Positions 24,106-34,548 of a DNA stretch of 64,000 nucleotides are shown here, piece by piece. Every line of letters begins with the position of its first letter. The stretch's first letter is position 1. Source of the DNA: Fasciola hepatica (Eukaryota > Platyhelminthes > Trematoda > Plagiorchiida > Fasciolidae); the NCBI GenBank assembly GCA_948099385.1, contig CANUEZ040000151.1:6084001-6148000 (forward strand), given 5' to 3'. Made by a program: the position numbers and the translations under genes. The notes beneath the pieces are model-generated. The model worked only from the letters and a program-made list of their open reading frames with translations. It ran no database searches and had not been told where the DNA came from.

Positions 24106-25265
24106 TGAGAAGTGGTTCTGCTAATGGCACTGATGAAAACCAGGACTTCCACGAAGGACATGTGCGCCCGCGGCGCTTAATGTAATGAGAACATGTTTTG
24201 ATTGGTAAATGTTGCACTGAACGACCACATACATTCTTGACCACCGAATCAAGCTCTAATGAATCGGATAACTCACCTGAAATGGAGGACTGCCGAAAAC
24301 ATTCTGAAAAAGAAAACGTTCCACCAATATTTCAGTCTTATCCGACACCGCCAGGCACACTGGAATTGAGGTATGAGCATATTTTCATATGTATTGTGCT
24401 CAGAGAAGAAATTCCATCAACATCAGTGACACCAAGAAGAGTACCTATGAGGAAAATGTCCAACTCGAAGGACTGCGTTAGCGTGGAGCCGATTAATTCC
24501 CACTTTTACAGTCCACCAAGGGCTTCAAATGATGCAATGGAGCAACGGCTTCAGAAGATGCAACACGAAGTTGAACGTATGAAGGGTGAGACTTCAGTCA
24601 TTACTTGAATGTTCTCTGTAGAAGATCTAGTTCAAGTTCGGGAAATGTGTTGCAAAATTTTGGCAGCAAATCAGCAAAAAGAGATCCACATTTCGATGGT
24701 GGACACTGTTGTTTTTACGGCCAAGGATGATTTTCATCTGCCACTGGGAAGTGTTCATGATCTTATGAAGATTGAGCATCAGTTACCCAACAAACACAGC
24801 CGAAAAAGCATGGTAGGTTCATATATTTGAAGTTATTTATTTTTCCAGTTCATCCTACTGTTCTCCGTAGGTGGGTGAACATTTGGTGAGACAGTTCGGA
24901 CCCTTCTGTTGAAAGTGTTGTGTGCCAACCTCGTGAACGAAAGCAGCCTCTCAGGGAAAACTGTTATTTGGAGTGATGCAAGGTACTTCCTTTCAATTAC
25001 TTATGAGTCTGTGATATTCATCACGCCAGCAAAACGTTTCTCTATAAGTTTATACCTATTTTCACCTTATTTTCCAGATGCTGCTAAATCACACACTGTT
25101 TTCGCGAATCATTCGGATTCAGAGTTCCGATTTCATGTTCGCATGTGGCTGCACAACACGAGGTCTCGGAAATGCATTAAGTCAAACCGGGATTACCGAA
25201 TAAACTCCAAAGATTTTCAGACTGCACCGCACCTGGAATCGGAGCAGCCGGAGAGTGCTGTTTGA
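24106..25265 (+). pseudogene. DUF4806-like protein gene, copy 1 (5' truncated)
   Basis: Exons are inferred from frame and GT/AG ends: from about 24,106; to 24,370; 24,404-24,585; 24,622-24,812; and from 24,849. Introns are 33, 36 and 36 bp. The middle exons encode a Ser/Glu/Pro-rich part (ESSSNESDNSPEMEDC) and a short coiled coil (AMEQRLQKMQHEVERMKG). The C-terminal part fits DUF4806: FHLPLGSVHDLMKIEHQLPN, then FILLFSVGG, a TGA at 24,876-24,878, TFGETVRTLLLKVLCANLV, SSLSGK and FRFHVRMWLHNTRSRKC. The first exon and part of the second are missing at the deletion junction with the transposase. A further 95-bp GT/AG segment (24,983-25,077) reads through in frame and would shift the frame if spliced. 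The domain assignment is from pattern recognition, not a search. Confidence 0.6.
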
Positions 25266-25566
25266 GCTTGTAAAATTCATAATATATTGTTCCAGTTAAT
25301 ATTTGTTTTTTCATCAAGCCACACTGTTGAATTGAGTGCTAGGAAGAAATGTGAGATATTTTCGGGATACTCGCGGTAACAATTAAGATCTGGTCGTTTA
25401 TGTGCGTATTATCGGTCTATTAATGAAATATTGCTAATATTACAGCACTAGAACTCCTTTAATCAATGGCTTATGTTTGCCACTTAGTGTGAAGGCTACA
25501 CGGAAGCCGGCGCAGAGGTGTCCAAGTAAAAAGGGACCTGTCGCGTTCCATCGACAAGTTTATTTT

Positions 25567-25650
25567 ATGTGGTATTTAGGTGGTATTATTAAGTGTTACT
25601 TAAGTGGTATTTAAGTGGTACTACTAAGTGGTATTTAAGCGATATTATCG
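25567..25650 (+). repeat. Imperfect tandem of an 11-13 bp 'agtggtattta' motif
   Basis: About seven degenerate units run in a row (gtggtattta, gtggtattatta, agtgttactta, agtggtattta, agtggtactacta, agtggtattta, agcgatattatc). The array lies 300 bp past the DUF4806-like stop codon. The second copy (48,091-48,160) has one unit fewer. Such arrays suit the subterminal repeats of CACTA-type transposons; that role is inference. Confidence 0.65.
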
Positions 25651-25659
25651 GGGTCACTG

Positions 25660-28462
25660 AGTACTCAAAAAAGCCCTTTTTTGAAGAGGTGGAAACATGT
25701 TAAAAACATGTTTTTACCACGTTTTGTGCTGGATGGGAAGATAATGTATTGTGCTCCAGATGCACATCTACTGCTTTTAGTTCTTTCTGCGGGTTCGAAA
25801 TAGGTTGGAAAATTGAGTAAAATCGGTTGGTCCTGGAGGGATCTGCTTCCTCCTGGAATGCAAACCCGCTTTGGACGATTCACCTCACCAAGCCTTTGTA
25901 ATTACGATCTTCCACGAATCAGACACTTTTTTCGAATTAATCACGGTTACACACATCCAACTGCCCATTGTTCATCACAGCATGAATGTAGGTAAAATCA
26001 AATATTGTATTAATTTACACCTCTGGTATTTGCTTAGGATCTTGAATACATATTTAGAAAACATAAATTTAATGTGAAGACTGTAGTTCTCACTGAATTT
26101 TCACGAATATGTGTATTTAGAAAACATCTTCTTTCAGTATAAGTCCCTAGACCATAGTGGACGAACCGTTACGAGCAAAGATTCATGACAAGATACTCCT
26201 AGTCATACCTAGAAAACCTTTTGTCATTGTGATCTCATTCGCATCGTAAATTGCGTGCATGGACGAACAGTCCATTTTTTGAATCTCAAGGTGACTCTTC
26301 GAAATTTATTCCGTCGTTTAGTCAAGGCTTACCTTCTGAATGAGGACATACAATCCATATGCGTGCTCCTCACCATTCCCGTGAGATTTTAGTGACAAAC
26401 CAGCTGCGGATCGTCCAATCACGGGAATGATTGGACCGGAGACTATCGGGTAAGCGGCAACAACTGCAAAACTGGTGGTGTGTTCCCCGGGGGAAATTTT
26501 GTCGTGTCATCCACGCACAATACCATACAACTTACATTAAAGATGTTTCCTTTGAAAAAAAGGCGATTATTCAGAAATGTTTAGACTATGAGTGTTGGAA
26601 AGTATTTTTCCAAAATGTGATAAATTGTCAGGTTCAGAACAATTTCCTTCAAACAACTGAGTTAAACATCAGAACGAATAAAGAAAACAAATATATTCGT
26701 CAATGTGATCACGCATTATGTTCAAACTGAATGCACACCTATATTCTTCAGATATTTTTCATTCTCTTCCAGTCTCGTGGTGTGCTAGACTTATCTTTGG
26801 CGAATTTTTTGCCCTCGCAGTGGTCATGCAGACTCATTTTTTGTAAATGACCATGTTCCAGAGGTATATTTGTTGAACGGAACACTGATCCTATCCACCG
26901 AACATTATTTTATTGTGAAGCACATCTGTTTAAGTGTGCATGAATTTGATTTGCAAATTTGGCATTTTTCAACATTTCTCTCTAGGTTCACAGGTTTAAA
27001 TGAGTGTTTTAAACATTAGAACGAAACCGGAAAATCAATGTCATTTATGATTCTATAGACCTCCTTTTCTGTTTACAGGAGTATTAGTCCGGTGGGGGAG
27101 GAGAAATTTCCCGTAGAAATAATCCATGGTGAGATAGATCGGGACGGAAGTCGGTGACTAATGAATACGCGGTGTCTGCAATCATCCAACGGGCTGCAAA
27201 ATTAAACTCTCCTAGTATTTTGAGCAAATCGTTATGTGGGATTGCTGATGAACCACTGAAACTCAAAAGCTGATGGTGAAGTGCCGTGTAATCATCAGCC
27301 AGAATATCGGTAAAATTGATCGTGTGAAAAATAGCCAAATAGAAAAATCCATTATGGGGCTCATTTGAAATTGACGGTTCATTTAACTTTAAAAATGTCC
27401 ATGTTTATGGATTCTAAATGATCGTCATTTCAGTTCGTTGATACTGGACGCAGTAGGAAGGAATTTGAAGAACACGGTGTTGATGTTGACCCTAATGTGA
27501 TTGATGGAGTTTATTGTGAATAGACTGTGTGGATCATAAATGGGTCAGGAATGTGAGGAGATGATGAGAAAAAACTGAACACGTATGCAGCACATGTGGG
27601 AATGTTTGAAGTTCAGCCAAGTGTGGTACAAATAATGGGAATGCTGATCATATTGTCGGCAAATAACCAAAATCCACTACGTTCATACACAGTACAGGAC
27701 TAACAAAACGCCATTTTGTTTAAGTAGAAAGCAAGTGAGAGGAGATGATAGCAGCCTCAAATGCACTTGCTCCAGCTGCCGAGAGTTTCTGAAACGTGTT
27801 TCCCTGTCCGAGTGTTGAGTCATTTCTGAATAGCAACTATTGATTTACATAAGAATCTGTGAAAAACAAATAAGGGTTTCAGTCTTAGGACAAATTGAAC
27901 AAAGAATGCGATCCAGGACCAACTGTTAGTCAAATGACACACTATGCACATGAGGTGAAGAGGAATGGAAATAGTGGTAAAGCCACATCTGACAGATCGT
28001 CACTGTAACCTAATTCGAATGGTGAAAAGCATTCGTGGGAGAATAGTCCAGTTTTGAATCTTGTCGATCAGTCGATGTTAGCCTTCAGAGCGAGAACACG
28101 CGGTATTAAGTTCCGACTTTTGGTGTAAGTAATATGGTATTGCATACGAATGATGGGACAAAATTTCGCCGTTGCTGCCACTCATCAAGTGTGCTTACGC
28201 AGGGATATTTTCTCTGGTCATACAGATAAAATACTGTGCTACATCTATGGGAATTTATTGTAAGGAATGTAAGAAGTGATTATTTGTAGTAGATTGCAAC
28301 CGACAAAGGACAACACTGTTCATCGGTCTATCACCAAGCGTCATAAAGATCGGACAATCGCTGATATTATCCACTACACCTGATACAATCTTCCGAGGAA
28401 TGTCTGCCACAAATAACATCGTCGTTCTTCTCGGACTTTTGCACTCCAAACAGCCATCATTA
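25660..28462. other. Left part of D1 downstream of the DUF4806-like gene; no gene recognised
   Basis: Open frames exist (26,431-26,730 +, 27,338-27,084 -, 28,449-28,255 -) and recur in the second copy at about 48,960-49,190, 49,848-49,585 and 50,668-50,474, but none has a recognisable domain. The last has few amino-acid changes between copies. A 16-bp perfect palindrome (TAAAAACATGTTTTTA) occurs near 25,701-25,716. About 309 bp (27,287-27,595) is missing from the second copy. Confidence 0.45.
26374..26436. other. Two overlapping inverted repeats (possible alternative stem-loops)
   Basis: ATTCCCGTGA (26,374-26,383) pairs perfectly with TCACGGGAAT (26,419-26,428). GTCCAATCA (26,413-26,421) pairs perfectly with TGATTGGAC (26,428-26,436) across a 6-base loop. 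The two stems share bases and so exclude each other. The same sequence is present unchanged in the second copy near 48,873-48,935. No role can be assigned. Confidence 0.5.
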
Positions 28463-29424
28463 GAATAATCTTATCAACTTTAGTCTCGGCACAATAAAGT
28501 CTGATTTGACCAAATTCCATCATGAGAAGTTTGCAGTTGCTTTATGTCTGATTGCCCACAAAAGCTTCAGGAAACAGATTTTAACACATTGCAAACCTAT
28601 TGATTTCCTCGAACAGCGAAACACTTGTACTTCGTGTTTGTGCATGGGAGCAGTATATGCCATACACGATGATTGTCAACCACCCAATAAATTATCAGAC
28701 ATATTCGGTAATGAATAATCTTAGAGGTAAACTGGAGTGCCGCATTGAGTTGGAGTACCGAGTTGGGAAACAGCACCGTTATATGTTGACTAAATTTCTA
28801 CCGCAACATTTGTATCAAAAGATATCTATGAACTATGAAAAGCACTGGAAAACAGTCGGAAGCAAATTATCCCGAGTATTTAGCTCGAGTAGTAGGAGAC
28901 TAGGTTTTTACACTATGTTATTCATCAGAAAGTTTGAAAGTTCAACTACTCATGGAAAACCATAAAAACGTTGTAAACCTGTTTCATTCTTGCTAGGAGT
29001 CAGCAGTGGTGTACAAACACCGAGTCCATACCGGCACTTGAACTCTGAGTCGAATATTCGGCCATCAGGCTATCTGTGCTGACCCTCTACGGTGTATTGG
29101 TCTAGTACACCACACTAAGTAATGTCCTTCCTCTACTGGTTTTGAATTTTACCAGTGCATGTCCATTCCCGCTGAGCTATCAACCAGTATGGAAAGGTTT
29201 TCACGTGTGAGTTTGGAATAAATACAGGCACCCAATAAATGCAAAACTCTGTACATAATCATTTTACAAGTTGCATTTCTCAATTTAGGATAATTTTTTC
29301 AATAACTGAAACAGACATACACGACGGACCACACATCACTCGTGGATCACAGGGGTACTGGATGCCTATTCATAATTTTATTTTTGTTGAAACGCCTTTG
29401 CGTCGATTGGCGATGAGCTGATCG

Positions 29425-29505
29425 TTGGTGTTGTTCAAGTGGTTTTTTAGAGTTTGTTGTCCACCTCGGAAGTGAGAGATTCGAGTCCTCGTCATTGCCG
29501 GTTAT
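29425..29505 (+). mobile_element. tRNA-like SINE head (fragment)
   Basis: GATTCGAGTCC at 29,478-29,488 matches a pol III B box, preceded by CTCGGAAGTGAGA, which resembles a tRNA anticodon-stem and variable region. About 40 bases upstream is an A-box-like TTGTTCAAGTGG. The region cannot fold as a complete tRNA as read, so a SINE remnant is likelier than a tRNA gene. An identical copy lies at 51,644-51,724. Confidence 0.35.
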
Positions 29506-30180
29506 TTTGACGGTAGAAAGTAACCCTCTGTTATCCGGCTCACTAAGACACCTAACTTATTGGGTTCTTGTGTGGTTCTCTGATACTCCGATTCTCAGGG
29601 TCTGAATGCCGCTTATGCCTGATCGTGCAGTGGGCCTTTGTGGCTTTGGGGTATGTTCCTTCCATCGAACTCACGCCCAAGCACGTAATAGAAAGCTTTT
29701 CAAAGTACAACTTATGCAGTATTTACACTAATATAAAGGTCAATTCACCTGGAAAAATAAATTCAATTTCTGCTGACACAATTCGTCTTCTCGTTCATAC
29801 TCTCACTAGGCTGTCTTGTTTAGTCTACTCCATTTGTGGTTTGTTAATAACTTGGTACTGAACTTGTCCGAATAATTAAAACAGTGTGACTCTGTTTGTC
29901 CAAACATCGACAAATGAATGATGTAGTTAGTGTGTTCTTTCTTGTAAGGGGCAACGTCCGTCAGAAGGAATGGTTTTGCAGCATGCACCGTAATACCGTT
30001 GAAATGTACGACAATTTGAATTCATACGGAACAGCGTCATCCGTTATTTTCATAGGCCGGATCAAAAACCTATCACCAGTGGGAATAACTGACTAATCGG
30101 ACAATGTAGATTCTTTGTCATTTTTTGTTTCACTTCGGCTTCAAATTGGAACAGAATTAACACCGGCGTCCACCGTTGTG

Positions 30181-30200
30181 TTGAGAGAGAGGGAGAGAGA
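30181..30200 (+). repeat. GA-rich simple sequence
   Basis: Imperfect (GA)n, repeated identically at about 52,400-52,419. Confidence 0.8.
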
Positions 30201-32754
30201 TTCGTTACCGTTCGAAGGCTGCGCTGCATATAGGTTATCATTGCTGTACGGAGGTAAAGTAGTCCGTTCGCTGTAATCAAACCCCGAAAGCCTAATGAGT
30301 AATCTGTTGGATCCATATTTCTGCTAGCTCGTAGATTTTTGGTCGCATTTATGGAGGCACAACTCGTTTCATTTCATTCTAGTGGGCCGATTGTGGCCGA
30401 ACGGTTACAGTGACCTCAATCGTGCTGAATAAATGACTGTTTTCTGGACACCGTTTTGGACTAGTTTTCTCTCTGATCTCTCTGAGTCTTCGAATCACTT
30501 CATTCTCAGTTCTTCACCGACAGTACGCGTTCACCGTTCGCTTTCAGCTTCGCGGTTGCGTTCGTTTGCATTCTGGGTATTTCTCATTCTGGTAATGTTT
30601 TGATACCACAATATATATAATACACTTCCGCATCTATCCACGACTCTTGTCTTCTCTATTCGTTCGACAGAGGTGATTCCGTTGGTATTTCTTCGTGAGA
30701 TAGGGAAGAAGATACGTTCATACGCCGCACTCGAGCATCTTCTATACGGTCATCATTGTGGACTGTGTTTGAATCACGTCACCGACGTGCTATCCCCCAT
30801 TTGATAGTCTTTGAATGGTCGCGGCCCTGTTCAGAAATACTGGAATTCGCAGTGTTTTAAAGAAAAGCAGTGCAAGACGAAATGTACGGAATTAGCACGA
30901 TTTCAGTTTTAAGTGGATTTTTGTATTATTCTCAAAAGATACCCCTCCTCTAAAGCAAATACGAATACGGTGAAACTGAATGCAGCCTACGCTGTAAGTG
31001 CTCACATTTGGCTTCTTTTATACAACGAGGAAATGAATCTCTAAACGAAAGAGTGTTCTTCTGTTGCATTTACTGAGGGAGATAATATATATCCAAGTTA
31101 TAATAAAACTGACCACTTCGAACACATTAAATATGATTGGACGTGTGGTCTCGTGATAAAGAAACATTCCAACCGCGTTCGAAATAACTCTCGACATTCT
31201 AGCATTGTCACAATCTGATGTTTATGTGCATTTATACGCCATCAAATGATGGTACGAATGAAATAACTAATTGCTTCTGGCTTACGATTCGTACTTGCAC
31301 ATTTGCACCATTGAAGCACAAATAGTAAGCGAATTTTGACAATCAAACGCAGTTGTTTTTGAGTAAAACACATTTGTGTGCATTTTTCGTTGAAAGGTTT
31401 GACAGCTCCATGGGGTTGCATGGATCACTCACAACTGATTATTTTCTGACCGCTTACTGGAAGCCTACTTTTTCAATTGTTATTGAATCACAAGGGCCAT
31501 CTCACGGTCTTCGGCGTTTTTCCTATAAGTTGTACTATCAAACGATGTAAGATCAAAGAAGAAAAATAATCTTGTTCGCTGAAGTCAGTGTTGTTCCCGT
31601 GGTACCCTCCACCTATTCAAACGCCTGATCTCTCCCTTGTTGTGCTGGTGATCAGTAACGGAAGACCTATTGGTGGCTGTGCATATATTTGTACGAGCGT
31701 AAACACAAACCGGGCTGAAGTCAGTGAGCAAGCAGTAAGCAAGTGCACGTTATGAAAGCAATGCCAGTGTGTTAAGTGGAATCGGTCAGCCAACAAACAA
31801 AATATGAATGAAGATCAACATGAATATGTTGACGCGAAAGTAGTATGTGCCATACAGCGGCTTGGGAACATGATGGTAAAGCAGTTTATTGTGTGACAGC
31901 AATACACGCATCATAACGTCTACGACCGCATGCATAATCACCGGATTGAATATGATTAACCATGAGGTGTCATTTTATTGTATTGTTCGTTCATGTAGAA
32001 GATAGGTCTAGCATAAACAGAAATGTTCAGTGAAAAAAGCACAGACGCTTTCGAATCCCGAATAGCAGAAACGTGACAGAGTAGTTCGATTCTTGAGAAT
32101 TCAAATAAACTGTTAATCCTGAGGCAGCATTCATAGATTTGGGGTTAGCTCATGTGTGATAAGGAATGAGTTACTGTAAAAAAATATTTCTTATCCCCGT
32201 TAATAATTTTCGTTCACCAGTATTTAGGAATTACATCCCTCTTCCTAAGGACTAGGGATGGTTCCTATCAATGAATACTTAAAAGGATTGGTTGAAGTTT
32301 GAGGTACAAACATTTCAAGAAATCTGTTCACCGACCACTAGAGAATGAGACCACGAGAGTCATTTATTCGATAATTTGGAATATAAAGTATGGTAAGCCT
32401 ATTTTGAGAATTCTAATTGACGATGCACACTGTGCAATGAAATTCGTCCATCACAATAAAGTTAGTTGAGATACCAACCTCAAACAGTTATTGGGAAAAC
32501 GATTTCGTGCTTAGGTGATGTGTTATGTCACTTCACACAAGAGATGTGAATGCTTACAATCGTGGACAAATTTCTGGTTCGTGATTTAATTTGAACTATT
32601 ATTTGGACACTTGAGAGGTGTAATTTGTACCATTCATATTTATCAGGCATGAAGATGAATCAAATAGACGAAAATCAATGAATAATAAATAAATGCTTCG
32701 AATAAAACTATGCATTTTGCTTGTGTATGGTGAACTCCATTTCTTCTCTGTAGA

Positions 32755-32782
32755 ATATATATATATATATATATATATATAT
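32755..32782. repeat. (AT)14 microsatellite
   Basis: An uninterrupted AT run. The duplicate at 54,974-54,999 has 13 units, and this 2-bp change accounts for the offset change between the two large copies. Confidence 0.97.
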
Positions 32783-33150
32783 CTTGCCGTGGAAAAAAAT
32801 AATCCAGAATACCTACAAAACTGTTTCCACAGAAATATCCATCGATACCTGCATTCATAAACATTTCAATACTTATTGCCAGTTTACGTACAACATACGT
32901 TCAGACTTTCATCAGTCCCTAGACAATGAAATTTCCAAGGATGCGTTTACATCTCACACACGCTCAAAGCACAAATTTCTATTCGCTCGCCCTTCTGCAA
33001 GTTGAGATTCCAGTTCGCCATATCTTTCTCGTCTGTCTGTTGATCCGAAGAAAACCACCACAGGAAAACGGAATCGCGTGATTGGATGAAAATTACCACA
33101 ATTCGTGCGTATTTCCTGATCCCGTATTGCAACATTCACAGATAGGGGGT
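32783..33150 (+). pseudogene. Jockey-like reverse transcriptase C-terminal remnant
   Basis: One frame (PWKKIIQNTYKTVSTEISIDTC, then YCQFTYNIRSD, SKHKFLFARPSAS and PYLSRLSVDPKK) aligns with the tail of the element at 4,904-5,285 (GISRDTF, CCQFTSKILSS, FKSLFARTPAY, LPYLARLL). It carries two in-frame stops. The upstream RT domains are absent and replaced by the AT microsatellite. Confidence 0.6.
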
Positions 33151-34548
33151 AAGTGCGAAAACAATTCGCCTATTTGGGTTTATGATGCTAGAAAATGACC
33201 TAACTTGAAATGAATTCACTAAAGGGTACGTAATGTTAGCATAGAAGCAATGCCACAGGGTTCCGTAAATAAATCTCTAAAAAATACGAATTTACTCACG
33301 TTTGAACTATGCTTGCGGATTGGCCGTTTCGCATCAATAGTGTTCACAGTTTACCCCTTCTACGAAAAAATGATTTCATTTACCTATATTCAAATTTGAC
33401 AAACATACTGACCATTGTGACAATTAGATTATTATCATCAGCATGTGTGCTTTCTGTTTACTACTTGTGGTGGTCGGGTAAACTGATGCGGGTAAGTTAA
33501 CACCGCGGTTTGAAGCAACCTATCGGTATATGGATTATCCGATCTGCTATCGGTATCATTCGAAGGGATTTTACGCAACTGTCAAGTTGGTCAACACTGT
33601 TATTCCTCATTCAAAATCAATTGTTCATTTGCTCATCTGATTGGGAGGCGAAGTTGAATATTATTTCTGTGGACGATGTAGCACCAAATGACACGTAAAT
33701 GTCGAAACGATCAGCTGGTTGGTTTTGTGTAATTCATTTTAACACATACAAATGGAAAAGCTCCAAAAACATGAAAAAACAATACAAACGTGCAATTGAA
33801 ACTGTTTTCCTACTTTTCGGGTCTACAATGCTTGGCATTATTCCCCATTTTCGTTACTAGTGATATTTCTTCCTTTGTCTTCTGATAGAACTGACCATAT
33901 ATCTGTCTCATGTCTTACTTGATTTCCCCATTTTGGTCACATGACTATGAGGGATTCTTGCACTGCGCAACATTGGGTAGGAGAGCATTACATTATTTAC
34001 GACCTATAAACTCAGTATATTCAGACTCAGTATACCTTAACCCAGCCGTAGTTTTGAATTTTACTGTGAGACAGATAAGGTTGAGACGAAATCAGATGAA
34101 AAACGGACAATTTATCCAGTGTTGCTAACTGATCTAATGACATTTAGAAACAGTCATTTTTTGCAGATTACCATAGCCATGTTCTCCCCGAATCTTTCGT
34201 TCGCTGATTAGGTTGTGGGAACTGAAATTGAATATCATTTTACTCGCCTTTATTGCCATTCCAGTTTTCATATTACTTCTCTTCTCCTCCTCACCTGAAT
34301 TATTACTCGATTTTAAAGAGCCATTGTTATATAGTTCATTTGGTAAGAGTTCCCAAAGATTTAGTACCACGACCAATTTATTCAGGAGCTATCAATAGTT
34401 CAGTTTATTTGATGGAAGTTCAAATGTCTGGTGAACATTTTTCTTGAGGTTTCCATATACTGTGCACTTGCAAGGTCACTCCTACCTCAACGACAATATG
34501 ACTCTGTGTGACTGTTCTTGAAAAAAATAAAATTATTTTCTCTGTTCT

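Larger units (their letters stand above)
28463..34548. repeat. Near-identical 6.1-kb core of the direct duplication (first copy)
   Basis: By eye, differences from 50,682-56,765 are limited to about four substitutions (near 33,032, 33,946-33,950 and 34,465) and one AT unit in a microsatellite. Content: unassigned frames (for example 28,600-28,965 and 29,568-29,861), a tRNA-like SINE fragment, a more G+C-rich 30.1-30.9 kb stretch with a GA-rich tract and an AATAAA, a (AT)14 tract, and a reverse transcriptase C-terminal remnant. No intact gene is recognised. The identical frames reflect recent copying, so their openness in both copies is not evidence of coding. Confidence 0.9.

Noticed and set aside
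24622..25265. BEN domain in the C-terminal part of the DUF4806-like gene
   Set aside because: The VRTLL..LVN..LSGK and later RxxRxxK spacing first suggested BEN. The GG motif, the preceding HLPLGSVHDLMKIE segment, the VPxxW N-terminus and the final V.MWL...RSRK fit DUF4806 better. A profile search could still reverse this.
28506..28965. Genes at 28,600-28,965, 29,568-29,861 and similar frames that recur unchanged in the second copy
   Set aside because: The two copies are nearly identical DNA, so matching open frames carry no information on selection, and no domain is recognisable.
29425..29505. Functional tRNA gene
   Set aside because: A B box and an A-box-like stretch occur, but I could not lay out an acceptor stem or full cloverleaf; kept only as a low-confidence SINE fragment.
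30100..30960. LTR of a retrotransposon (GA-rich tract, AATAAA, higher G+C)
   Set aside because: No terminal TG/CA pair, no second LTR and no gag-pol sequence nearby; the features are too general.
33001..33140. Two overlapping reverse-strand frames as a gene
   Set aside because: They are antisense shadows of the reverse transcriptase C-terminal remnant on the plus strand.
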